A stretch of DNA of 64,000 bases from an uncultured Croceicoccus sp. (GTDB lineage Bacteria > Pseudomonadota > Alphaproteobacteria > Sphingomonadales > Sphingomonadaceae), in the NCBI RefSeq assembly GCF_947496385.1, contig NZ_CANMCP010000001.1, positions 248,001-312,000 on the forward strand. The letters run 5' to 3'. The position numbers and the translations under genes are program-made. The notes beneath the pieces are model-generated. The model saw only the letters and a program-made list of their open reading frames with translations. It ran no database searches and was not told the DNA's origin. Positions 53,273 to 62,361 of the stretch are shown here, one piece after another (the stretch's first letter is position 1; each line of letters starts with the position of its first letter).

Positions 53273-56047
53273 TTATCCGAACGTGCGCTGCCACCAGCCG
53301 CGCCGGGGCGGCTCCTGCGACGTGGACTCGGTTTCGTCCTTGCCTTCCTCGGCCTTCGGCTCCGCGGGGGCGGCCTCGCTCGCCGCGGGTGCGGGTGCAG
53401 GGGCTTCTTCGCGCTCTGCAGGCTGCGCCTTGGTTGCCGCATCGTCGGCTGTCGAAGACGACGCCTGATCGGGCTCGCCAGCGTCGGGCGCGGCGTCGGC
53501 CTTCTTCTTGCGAGGGCGGCGCGGCTTCTTGGGCTTGGGCGCATCGTCCGCGGCTGTTTCGGCCGCGGACTCGTCTGCGGTCCCGCTTGCGCTCACCTCG
53601 GTCTTCTTGCGACGGGGGGAGCGCCGCGACTTCGCTTTCGGCTTCTCCTGCTCGGCATCGGGCGTGCTGTCCTCGGCAAGGCCATCGGATGCCGGCGCGT
53701 CATCGGTTGACGTTTCGGATGCAGGCGCTTCGGGCGCGGGCGTCCGGGGTGCACGCGTTTCGTCCTGCCCGTTCACCGCATCCGCTGCCTCCGCGTTGCC
53801 GCCCTCGGACTGATCGTCCGATTTGCGGCGACGGCGACGGCGCTTGCGCGGCTTGTCCTCATCCGCTCCGCCGTGCTGCGTTGCGGCGCCATGATCCGTA
53901 TCGCCGTCGGTATCGCCATCGCGATCGGATGCGTCGTCGCTGTCGCCATCGTCCTGCGCATCACGCGATTCGTCGCCGTTCCGGTTGCCCCGGTTGCGGC
54001 GACCGCCACGGCGGCGGCGGCGGCGCTTGCGGCGACTGCCGTTGTCGTCCTCGCCCCTTTCGTCGTCGCCCTTGTCATCGTCGCTGCGGTCGTCGTCGCG
54101 CTGCGTTTCCGTCTCGGCGCCGGTTTCTTCCTCTTCTTCGTCCTCGTCATCCTCGACATCGTCGGCGTCGAGAATATCGTCCTGAATCGGTTCGAACTTC
54201 GGCGCAAAGGTCGGCTTCGGACCCGAGGAGCTGGCGCGCATCTTCGCGCCCTCGTTCTCGCCTTCGGGAAGGACCTCGACCATGACGCCGTAACGCTCCT
54301 CGATCTCGGCGAGGTCGGCGCGCTTGGAATTGAGGAGATAGACCGCCGCTTCCGTGCTGGCATAGAGGCTGATGGTGCTGCCCTTGCCCTTGGCCGCCTC
54401 GTCCTCGATCATGCGCAGGGCGGAGAGGCCCGCACTCGACGCCGTGCGCACGAGGCCGGTGCCGTCGCAATGCGGGCATTCGCGGGTCGTCGCCTCCAGC
54501 ACGCCGGTGCGCAGGCGCTGACGGCTCATCTCCATCAGGCCAAAGCCGGAAATGCGGCCGACCTGGATGCGCGCGCGGTCGTTTTTCAGCGAATCCTTCA
54601 TGCACTTCTCGACCTTGCGGATCGAGGAGTTGTTTTCCATGTCGATGAAGTCGATCACGACCAGCCCGGCCATGTCACGCAGGCGCAATTGCCGCGCGAT
54701 TTCCTTCGCCGCCTCCAGATTGGTGGCGAGCGCGGTCTGCTCAATCCCGTGCTCCTTGGTCGAGCGGCCCGAGTTGATGTCGATCGACACCAGCGCCTCG
54801 GTCGGGTTGATCACGAGATAGCCGCCCGATTTCAGCTGTACGACCGGATCGTACATCGCGGTCAGCTGATCCTCCGCGCCATAGCGCTGAAACAGGGGGA
54901 CGGGGTCCGCATATTGCTTCACCCGGCGCGCATGGCTGGGCATGAGCAGCTTCATGAACTGCTTCGCCGCCTTGTAGCCTTCGGGCCCTTCGACGACGAC
55001 TTCCTCGATCTCGCGATTGTAGATGTCGCGGATCGCGCGCTTCACAAGGTCGCTGTCCGAATGGATCGGCGCAGGGGCGCTGGCCTGCATGGTGCGTTCG
55101 CGGATCTCGTCCCAGAGGCGGGCGAGATAGTCGAAATCGCGCTTGATCTCGGTCTTGGTGCGCGACAGGCCGGCGGTGCGCACGATGCATCCCATCGACC
55201 GCGGCAGGTTCATTTCCGACACGATCTGCTTCAGCCGCTTGCGATCGGCGGCGCTGCTGATCTTGCGGGAGATGCCGCCGCCGTGGCTGCTGTTGGGCAT
55301 GAGCACGCAGTAACGCCCGGCGAGCGAGAGATAGGTGGTGAGCGCCGCACCCTTGTTGCCGCGCTCTTCCTTCACGACCTGCACAAGCAGGACCTGGCGC
55401 CGCTGAATGACGTCCTGGATCTTGTAACGGCGGCGCAGGGCGAGCCGTTTCGCGCGGGCTTCGTCGGCGGCGCGTGCCTTGCCGCCACCCTGGCGGCGGC
55501 CCTTGCCGCGGGCACGGCGGGGGCGGCGATTGTCGCCCTCGTCATCGCCATCGTCGTCGGAACCGCCCTCGACGGCGCCGTCCTCGATCGTGGCGACGTC
55601 GTCCTTTTCGCTGGTGTCGACCTCGGTCAGCCCGTCGCCGGCCATTTCGTCGGCAAGCGCGTCACTGCTTTCGTCGTCGTCGCGATCGTCGTGATCGTGG
55701 CCGTCGTCGCCCGAATCGTCGTCATCGTCGGAACGCAGGCGCGCCTCTTCCTCGGCGTGTTCCTGCTCCTCGGCGAGCAGGGCATCGCGGTCCTGCTTCG
55801 GAATCTGGTAATAATCGGGGTGGATTTCGCTAAAGGCGAGGAACCCGTGGCGATTGCCGCCGAAATCGACGAAGGCCGCCTGAAGAGAGGGTTCGACCCG
55901 CGTTACCTTCGCGAGGTAGATATTGCCTTTTATCTGCTTGTGGTCGCTCGATTCGAAATCGAACTCTTCAATCCTGTTGCCCTTCAGCACCGCCACCCGG
56001 GTTTCTTCCTGGTGGCGCGCATCGATCAGCATGCGCGTTGTCATCAA
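53273..56047 (-). CDS. rne: Ribonuclease E
   Basis: Main endoribonuclease of mRNA decay and RNA processing, 924 residues. The S1 domain (GNIYLAKVTRVEPSLQAAFVDF) is split by a long acidic-then-basic insertion at about 85-207, typical of alphaproteobacterial enzymes. The catalytic core has the Mg-site Asp residues in VVIDFIDM and NDRARIQ, and the Zn-link CPHCDGTG (Cys524, Cys527) for tetramer formation. The C-terminal third is disordered, with alternating Asp/Glu and Arg/Lys blocks and Ala/Pro tracts, the degradosome scaffold and RNA-binding part, ending in RRGWWQRTFG. Start Met1 or Met2. Confidence 0.96.
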   Translation of the reverse strand: MMTTRMLIDARHQEETRVAVLKGNRIEEFDFESSDHKQIKGNIYLAKVTRVEPSLQAAFVDFGGNRHGFLAFSEIHPDYYQIPKQDRDALLAEEQEHAEEEARLRSDDDDDSGDDGHDHDDRDDDESSDALADEMAGDGLTEVDTSEKDDVATIEDGAVEGGSDDDGDDEGDNRRPRRARGKGRRQGGGKARAADEARAKRLALRRRYKIQDVIQRRQVLLVQVVKEERGNKGAALTTYLSLAGRYCVLMPNSSHGGGISRKISSAADRKRLKQIVSEMNLPRSMGCIVRTAGLSRTKTEIKRDFDYLARLWDEIRERTMQASAPAPIHSDSDLVKRAIRDIYNREIEEVVVEGPEGYKAAKQFMKLLMPSHARRVKQYADPVPLFQRYGAEDQLTAMYDPVVQLKSGGYLVINPTEALVSIDINSGRSTKEHGIEQTALATNLEAAKEIARQLRLRDMAGLVVIDFIDMENNSSIRKVEKCMKDSLKNDRARIQVGRISGFGLMEMSRQRLRTGVLEATTRECPHCDGTGLVRTASSAGLSALRMIEDEAAKGKGSTISLYASTEAAVYLLNSKRADLAEIEERYGVMVEVLPEGENEGAKMRASSSGPKPTFAPKFEPIQDDILDADDVEDDEDEEEEETGAETETQRDDDRSDDDKGDDERGEDDNGSRRKRRRRRRGGRRNRGNRNGDESRDAQDDGDSDDASDRDGDTDGDTDHGAATQHGGADEDKPRKRRRRRRKSDDQSEGGNAEAADAVNGQDETRAPRTPAPEAPASETSTDDAPASDGLAEDSTPDAEQEKPKAKSRRSPRRKKTEVSASGTADESAAETAADDAPKPKKPRRPRKKKADAAPDAGEPDQASSSTADDAATKAQPAEREEAPAPAPAASEAAPAEPKAEEGKDETESTSQEPPRRGWWQRTFG

Positions 56048-56686
56048 TTATTCTCCGTGCGCACGATATGGGGAGCAGGCCGCGTGGCGGCTGCCCGGCA
56101 TAGGTGCGTTCGTTTGGGGAAACGCCCGGCCGGATGCGGAACGCATGTCCGAAGGCCGTGGCGTCTTGGTATGAATTGCCGGACCGGCGCGGGTTGCCCC
56201 GTGCCCCCGGCGGCGAAACTGTAACCGATGGCATATGCGGTCCGACGTGCGGGCGCGCGGCCCGCCTGGCGGCATTGGCGACGGCGAAAACCCGCAAGGG
56301 CTGCGCTACTGTCGTCATTGCCAGAACCATAGATACCATCACCTTGAATTGCCCCGCCCTTGCCATGCGCATGATCTTCCATGCGCCCGGAAATGGGAAA
56401 GTGGCCGCCGGTCTGCGTGCAGAAAGGATCTTCGCCCCGCGCCCGGCCCCCTTCGGGGTGTGCCGCGCCGTCCCGAAAAGGGCGGCGGCCCGCGCCGTAT
56501 CGGGCGGGCGTTTCGCGTGACGAGAGGCGCATCTGCCACCGGTCGGGATCGACGCTAGCATCGCGGATCGCTTACGGCAACACGTCTCGCAACGATGGCG
56601 CGATGCGATGTCCGTTTCGCGCGTCATCGCGGCCTGTCGCGCAAGAGTGTTGCGGGCGGCATGTTTCCCGGCAATATCGGGCACCG
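56048..56686. other. Divergent region upstream of rne and the amidase gene
   Basis: About 640 bases. Long 5' leaders are common for rne, which autoregulates through its leader in other bacteria, so part of this may be rne leader RNA. I could not draw a convincing conserved structure. Open frames here look like shadows. Confidence 0.4.
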
Positions 56687-57586
56687 ATGATGCGAAGGGC
56701 CGCTTCTTTTCCTGTTGTGATGGCGTGGATCGCCGCGCTTGCGCTTTGCGGCGGGGGTGTGGCGGCGGTGTTGCTCACCATGTTTCCGCCGGGGCGCGCG
56801 ATGGCGGTCTACCGGCGCGATTTGCCCGCCGCGGTGCCCGTGGCGACGCCCTCCGTCGCGATGGCGGGCGACGCGGCGGCGGGGCAGCCCCTGCTGGTGA
56901 TCGACCCGGGGCATGGGGCGTTCGATTACGGCGCAACCGCGACGCATGGCGCGAATGGCGCGATGGTGATGGAAAAGAACGTCGCGCTGTCGCTCGCGAT
57001 CGCACTTCGCGACCGGCTCGTTGCGCTTGGCGGGGTGCGGGTGGCGCTTATCCGCGAGGATGACAGCTTCCTGCCTGTGGAGTATCGCCCGCGCATGGCG
57101 GAGCAGCTCGGCGCGGCGGCGCTGATCTCCATCCATGTCGACAGCGCGCCCGGCCCCGCGTCCGGCGCGCGGGGTGCCACCGTCTACACCCTGTCCCCGT
57201 CGCGGCGAGGGTTCGGCCCCTCGGCGAAAAGGCGCAGCGGACAGAACCGCGGCGCGCAGGGGCAGGTCGCCGCAGGCACGGAAATCGCGATGATCCTCGA
57301 TGATCTGGCGTGGCGTCAGACCGCGTTCGAATCCGCGATGCTCGCGCAGGCGGTCGAGGAGGAGGCACGCGGCCGGCTCGCGCTGCGCACGCCGTTTGCG
57401 CGGTCGGCACGGTTTGCGGTGCTGTCCTCGCCCGAATTTCCCGCCATCCTGTTCGAGGCCGGCTATCTCGGCAATGCGGAGGACGCGGACCGCCTGCTTT
57501 CGCCCGAGGGCCGCGGCGAAATTGCCGACGTGCTGGCCCGCGCGGCGCTCGGCTTCTTCGCCGAACGGGAGCGTTGGGGCGAATAG
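56687..57586 (+). CDS. N-acetylmuramoyl-L-alanine amidase (Amidase_3)
   Basis: Zinc amidase cutting stem peptides off peptidoglycan, 299 residues. It has an N-terminal membrane/signal segment (about 8-30), then VIDPGHGAFDYGA with the first zinc His, the Glu in MVMEKNVAL and the second His in LISIHVDSA; the catalytic Glu lies in ILFEAGYLGN. No AMIN targeting domain is present, so it is shorter than E. coli AmiC. The start is the first of two adjacent ATGs. It is followed by the PBP1A gene in the same direction. Confidence 0.92.
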   Translation: MMRRAASFPVVMAWIAALALCGGGVAAVLLTMFPPGRAMAVYRRDLPAAVPVATPSVAMAGDAAAGQPLLVIDPGHGAFDYGATATHGANGAMVMEKNVALSLAIALRDRLVALGGVRVALIREDDSFLPVEYRPRMAEQLGAAALISIHVDSAPGPASGARGATVYTLSPSRRGFGPSAKRRSGQNRGAQGQVAAGTEIAMILDDLAWRQTAFESAMLAQAVEEEARGRLALRTPFARSARFAVLSSPEFPAILFEAGYLGNAEDADRLLSPEGRGEIADVLARAALGFFAERERWGE

Positions 57587-57701
57587 GCGCTTGATCCACC
57601 GCGCGGTCGCCGTCGACCGGCACGATCGGCAGCGTTCAGGTCAGGGTCAGTGCAAATCGGCTTTCACCTTCGCGAAATCCCGTGCTAATCCCCCCGGCGA
57701 A

Positions 57702-60239
57702 ATGACTGCATCTACGAAATCCGAAAACTTTCTCGCCCGTGCGCGCGGCGATCTTTCCGTTCTGGGCACCCGGATCGGCGAACGCTGGCGGGGCAGCCGG
57801 CTGTTTCGCTGGCTGTCGATCCTGTTCGTCCTGGGGGTCGCGGTGGCAATCGGCGCCTATGCCCTGCTCGGCGCGGGGTTGCCGTCGGCGGATCGCCTGC
57901 TGACGTATCAGCCGCCGCTGCCCACGATGGTGCGCGGCGCGGACGGCGAAATCATCAACAGTTACGCGCGCGAGCGGCGGGTGCAGCTGCGCTTCGTCGA
58001 TTTTCCCGAGCCGCTCATCAACGCGTTCCTCTCGGCGGAGGACAAGACGTTCTGGAGCCATGGCGGCGTCGATTACACCGGGCTTGCCGGCGCGGTCGTC
58101 GATTATGTCAGCAAGATGGGATCGGGGCAGCGCGCCAAGGGCGGCTCCACCATCACGCAGCAGGTGGCCAAGAACATCCTCGTCGGGGACGAATATTCGG
58201 TCACGCGCAAGCTGAAGGAAATGATCCTCGCCCGCCGGATCGAGGGCGTGCTGACGAAGGAGGAGATCCTCGAGCTCTATCTCAACGAGATTCCGCTGGG
58301 CCGGCAGAGTTTCGGCGTGCAGGCGGCATCGCGCGCGTATTTCGACAAGGATGTCGGCGATCTCGACCTGCACGAGGCGGCGTTCCTCGCGATCCTGCCC
58401 AAGGCGCCCGAACGGTATAGCCGCGCGAAATACGCCGATCTGGCGCTGGCCCGCCGCAATTACGTGCTGCAGCAGATGGCCGACAATGGCTGGGCGACGC
58501 AGGCCGAGGTGGATCGCGCGCGGGCGCAGCCGCTTGGCCTGAAACCCCGGCGCAGCACCGATTACGACACGGCGTCGGGCTATTTCGTGGAGGAAGTGCG
58601 CCGCCGGCTGATCGACAAATATGGCGAGAATGCCGAGGACGGGCCGAACTCCGTCTATGCTGGCGGGCTGTGGGTGCGCACCTCGATGGATACCGAGTTG
58701 CAGCGCGCGGCACGCACCGCGCTGCGCAAGGGGATCATGCGCTATGGCGGCAGCCGCGGCTGGCACGGGCCGATCGCGACGATCAACATGGACGAAAGCT
58801 GGCAGACGCAGCTTATCGTTTCGAACCTCGCCATCGATTACAAGGATTGGCGCGTCGGCGTCGTCACCGAACGCAATGGCGAAACCGCCCGCATCGGCTT
58901 TTCGGATGGGGAGACCTATCCGCTTTCCGTCCTGCCCGACGCGCTGAAGGCCGGTGATGTCATCGTCGCCTCGCCGCAGGGCAATGGATGGCGCACGCAG
59001 ACCGTGCCGGAAATTTCGGGCGGGCTGGTGGTGGAGGACCCGCATACCGGGCGGATCATGGCGATGCAGGGCGGCTTCGATTCGCGCCTCGGTTCCTTCA
59101 ACCGCGCGGTGCAGGCGAAACGCCAGCCCGGCTCCACGATCAAGCCGTTCGTCTATGCCAGCGGGCTGGACGCCGGCATGACCCCGGCGACGCAGGTCAA
59201 CGACGCGCCGTTCTGCGTATGGCAGGGCGCGGATCTGGGCGAAAAATGTTTCCGCAATTTCGCCAATCAGCGCGGCGCCGGGATGCAGACGATGCGATGG
59301 GGCCTCGAACAGTCGCGCAACCTCATGACGATCCAGATCGCGAACGACACCGGCATGGACAATGTCACCGACACGTTCCGCCGCGTCGGCATCGGCGATT
59401 ACGAACCCTATCTCTCCTTTGCATTGGGTGCGGGCGAAACGACCGTGACGCGCATGGTCAATGCCTATGCCATGTTGGCCAATCTCGGCCGGCAATATGA
59501 CGCGACGCTCATCGATTACGTGCAGGACCGCAACGGGAAGGTCATCTGGCGGTCGGACGAGCGCCGCTGCGAAGGGTGCAACATGGCCGAATATGACGGC
59601 GGCCCGATGCCGCGCCTGCCCCGTGCGGGCAAGCAGGTGATGGACCCGGCCACCGCCTATCAGGTCGTCCACATGCTCGAAGGCGTGGTGCAGCGCGGCA
59701 CCGCGACGCGTCTGCGCGATCTCGACCTGCCGCTGTTTGGCAAGACGGGCACGACCAACGGGCCGACGAATGTGTGGTTCATGGGCGGTTCGGCCGATCT
59801 GGTCGCGGGCGTCTATCTCGGCTTCGACCAGCCGCGCTCGATGGGTGGCTATGCGCAGGGCGGCTCGCTCGCCGCGCCGATCGTGAAGGATCTCATTCTG
59901 GAAGCGAAGGACCGCTGGCCCGATACGCCGGTGCGCGCACCGGACGGCATTCGCATGGTCCGCATCGACCGCCGTTCGGGCAAGCGTGTCTTCGAAGGCT
60001 GGCCGACGGACGATCCGAAGCCGGCCATCATCTGGGAAGCGTTCAAGCCCGATACCGAGCCGAAACGTTCGGCCAATCGGCAGACGCTGGAGGAACGGCG
60101 CATGGCGGCGATCTCGGCCCTGCGCGCCGCGATGCAGGAACGCACCACCGTCGGCGCCGCCGGTCCGGCCCGCCGCAATCCGGGTGAGCAGCAGCAGATC
60201 GACGATACCTTCCTGGAGGATCAGGGCGGCATCTACTGA
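57702..60239 (+). CDS. mrcA: Penicillin-binding protein 1A
   Basis: Bifunctional cell-wall synthase of 845 residues. It has a short cytoplasmic tail and a membrane anchor at about 37-58. The glycosyltransferase domain has the catalytic Glu in FLSAEDKTFWSHGG and the GGSTITQQVAKN motif. An OB-like PCB_OB region follows, then the transpeptidase with nucleophile motif STIK (PGSTIKPFVYASG), SRN and KTGTTN. The start is the ATG before TASTKSENFL. Amidase, mrcA and prfB in this order are common in alphaproteobacteria. Confidence 0.95.
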   Translation: MTASTKSENFLARARGDLSVLGTRIGERWRGSRLFRWLSILFVLGVAVAIGAYALLGAGLPSADRLLTYQPPLPTMVRGADGEIINSYARERRVQLRFVDFPEPLINAFLSAEDKTFWSHGGVDYTGLAGAVVDYVSKMGSGQRAKGGSTITQQVAKNILVGDEYSVTRKLKEMILARRIEGVLTKEEILELYLNEIPLGRQSFGVQAASRAYFDKDVGDLDLHEAAFLAILPKAPERYSRAKYADLALARRNYVLQQMADNGWATQAEVDRARAQPLGLKPRRSTDYDTASGYFVEEVRRRLIDKYGENAEDGPNSVYAGGLWVRTSMDTELQRAARTALRKGIMRYGGSRGWHGPIATINMDESWQTQLIVSNLAIDYKDWRVGVVTERNGETARIGFSDGETYPLSVLPDALKAGDVIVASPQGNGWRTQTVPEISGGLVVEDPHTGRIMAMQGGFDSRLGSFNRAVQAKRQPGSTIKPFVYASGLDAGMTPATQVNDAPFCVWQGADLGEKCFRNFANQRGAGMQTMRWGLEQSRNLMTIQIANDTGMDNVTDTFRRVGIGDYEPYLSFALGAGETTVTRMVNAYAMLANLGRQYDATLIDYVQDRNGKVIWRSDERRCEGCNMAEYDGGPMPRLPRAGKQVMDPATAYQVVHMLEGVVQRGTATRLRDLDLPLFGKTGTTNGPTNVWFMGGSADLVAGVYLGFDQPRSMGGYAQGGSLAAPIVKDLILEAKDRWPDTPVRAPDGIRMVRIDRRSGKRVFEGWPTDDPKPAIIWEAFKPDTEPKRSANRQTLEERRMAAISALRAAMQERTTVGAAGPARRNPGEQQQIDDTFLEDQGGIY

Positions 60240-60415
60240 TCCACGCTCTTCGCGGCGGGAACGCGCGGGGCGGGCGCCTATTGCCACCGCGCCGCGCCAT
60301 CCCTAGAGCGGCAGACGACAGGCCGGGGTGACCGGCGTTTCGAAACAGGCGCCGCCATATTGCCGGCGGAAAGGCGGGCGATCCACCGCGATGCCCCGCT
60401 CAGGAGAAGATTGCC

Positions 60416-61543
60416 ATGCGTGCCGAAGGGCAGGCCCATATTGACCGTATCGATGCCGCGCTCGCGCTCATCCGCCGTTCGCTGGACTGGGATCGGGCGC
60501 TGCGGCGACTGGACGAGCTGAACGCGCGGGTCGAGGATCCGACGCTCTGGGACGATCCCAAGGGCGCGGAAGAGGTGATGCGCGAACGCGGACGGCTGGA
60601 GTCGTCGATCGGCGCGGTAAAGACCATCTCCGCGGAAATGGCGGACGCAGTCGAGTTCGTCGAACTGGGCGAGGCCGAGGGCGACGATTCCGTGGTCGAT
60701 GAAGGTCTGGCCAGTCTCGCGCGGCTGGCCGAACGGGCCGACACCGACAAGGTTCAGGCGCTGCTATCCGGCGAGGCGGACGGTTCCGACACCTATATCG
60801 AGGTGCACGCCGGCGCCGGCGGGACCGAGAGCCAGGACTGGGCCGAAATGTTGCAACGCATGTATGCCCGCTGGGCCGAGCGTCGCGGTTTCAAGGTCGA
60901 GATCGTCGACTACCACGCGGGCGAACAGGCGGGCATCAAGTCCGCGACGCTGCTGGTCAAGGGCGAGAACGCCTATGGCTACGCCAAGACCGAGAGCGGC
61001 GTGCACCGGCTCGTCCGCATCAGCCCGTATGATTCGTCGGCGCGGCGCCACACCAGCTTTTCCAGCGTGTGGGTATACCCGGTGATCGACGACGATATCG
61101 AAATCGACATCAATCCCGCCGATCTGAAAATCGACACCTATCGCGCGTCGGGCGCGGGCGGGCAGCACGTCAACACCACCGATTCCGCCGTGCGCATCAC
61201 CCACACGCCCACCGGCATCGTCGTCGCCAGCCAGAACGACCGTTCGCAGCACAAGAACCGCGCGACCGCGATGAACATGCTGAAGGCACGGCTCTATGAA
61301 AAGGAACTCGCCGAGCGCGAGGCGGCGGCGAGCGGCGAGTATCAGGCGAAGACCGAAATCGGCTGGGGGCACCAGATCCGGTCCTATGTCCTGCAGCCGT
61401 ATCAGCAGGTGAAGGATCTTCGCACCGGGCATGTGTCGACCAATCCGACCGACGTGCTCGATGGCGGGCTGGATGCGTTCATCTCCGCCGCGCTCGCACA
61501 GAAGGTGACGGGCGAACAGGTCGAGGTCGAGGACGACGATTGA
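60416..61543 (+). CDS. prfB: Peptide chain release factor 2
   Basis: Terminates translation at UGA and UAA, 375 residues. It has the GGQ loop ([20 protein letters not shown]) that triggers hydrolysis, and the stop-codon-reading tripeptide region [15 protein letters not shown], where the textbook SPF is SPY. The reading frame is continuous from the ATG through [10 protein letters not shown], the region where E. coli has its in-frame UGA, so the autoregulatory +1 frameshift is absent. The next gene overlaps its last base. Confidence 0.96.
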   Translation: MRAEGQAHIDRIDAALALIRRSLDWDRALRRLDELNARVEDPTLWDDPKGAEEVMRERGRLESSIGAVKTISAEMADAVEFVELGEAEGDDSVVDEGLASLARLAERADTDKVQALLSGEADGSDTYIEVHAGAGGTESQDWAEMLQRMYARWAERRGFKVEIVDYHAGEQAGIKSATLLVKGENAYGYAKTESGVHRLVRISPYDSSARRHTSFSSVWVYPVIDDDIEIDINPADLKIDTYRASGAGGQHVNTTDSAVRITHTPTGIVVASQNDRSQHKNRATAMNMLKARLYEKELAEREAAASGEYQAKTEIGWGHQIRSYVLQPYQQVKDLRTGHVSTNPTDVLDGGLDAFISAALAQKVTGEQVEVEDDD

Positions 61544-62361
61544 TGAGCGGGGCCGCCCTCCCGACATGCTGGCGCGCGGCGGGTGCGGGCGTTCTGCTCG
61601 CGCTGGCGGCGTGCGGCGGCAGCCAGGGCGACGACGGCCGCCCCGAGACCGCGCGCAGCTTTCCCAAGCCCGACCGTCCCGTGTCACGCGTCACCAGCAA
61701 CCAGTTTTCGAATGAGCAGGACCGCGACGACCGGCGCGAGGCGGCCACGGTCATGGACCTTGCCGACATCGCGCCGGGCATGACGGTCGCCGACATCGGC
61801 GCGGGCGAGGGGTATTACACCACGCGCCTTGCCGAGCGGGTGGGCGAGGGCGGCCGCGTGCTGGCGCAGGATATCGACCGGGGCGCACTCGACCGGCTGG
61901 GACAGCGGGTGGAGCGCGAGCGGCTTAACAACGTGTCGATCAAGCTCGGCAGCGAGGACGATCCGCGGCTTCCTGCGGACAGTTTCGACCGCATCTTCCT
62001 CGTGCACATGTATCACGAGGTGACCGAACCCTACCCGTTCCTGTGGCGGCTGCGGTCGGCGTTGAAACCAGGCGGGCAGGTGATCGTCGTCGATCTCGAC
62101 CGTGCGACCGACGCCCACGGGATTCCGCCGAAGCTTCTGTTCTGCGAATTCGAGGCGGTGGGCTATTCGCTCGCCGAATTCATCCGCAGGCCAGAACTGG
62201 CCGGCTATTACGCCCGTTTTGAGAGCAAGGGTCCAAGGCCGGACCCTTCGGACATTGAACCGTGCCAGCAGGACGTCGCCCGCGCGGCGCCCGGAATGCC
62301 GGCCACCGAAATGCAGGAAACCGCCCGGCGCGGTCATGCGAACAGGGACGCATTATCATGA
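61543..62361 (+). CDS. Lipoprotein-type class I SAM methyltransferase
   Basis: Protein of 272 residues with a signal peptide and lipobox Leu21-Ala-Ala-Cys24, followed by a Rossmann methyltransferase domain. Motif I is VADIGAGEGYYT (from residue 82), motif II the acidic residue in VLAQDIDRGAL, and motif post-I/IV FDRIFLVHMYHEV. Most class I methyltransferases work in the cytoplasm, where SAM is; a lipid anchor would put this one outside. Substrate unknown. The ATG overlaps the prfB stop and the end overlaps the next gene by 4 bases. Confidence 0.82.
   Translation: MSGAALPTCWRAAGAGVLLALAACGGSQGDDGRPETARSFPKPDRPVSRVTSNQFSNEQDRDDRREAATVMDLADIAPGMTVADIGAGEGYYTTRLAERVGEGGRVLAQDIDRGALDRLGQRVERERLNNVSIKLGSEDDPRLPADSFDRIFLVHMYHEVTEPYPFLWRLRSALKPGGQVIVVDLDRATDAHGIPPKLLFCEFEAVGYSLAEFIRRPELAGYYARFESKGPRPDPSDIEPCQQDVARAAPGMPATEMQETARRGHANRDALS

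Noticed and set aside
53873-56224. Very long forward open frame opposite rne
   Set aside because: Produced by the repetitive charged codons of RNase E on the other strand; it has no motif and no ribosome site.
57636-60287. 883-codon minus-strand open frame opposite PBP1A
   Set aside because: The forward strand encodes a full PBP1A with all catalytic motifs; the reverse translation is His/Arg-rich shadow.
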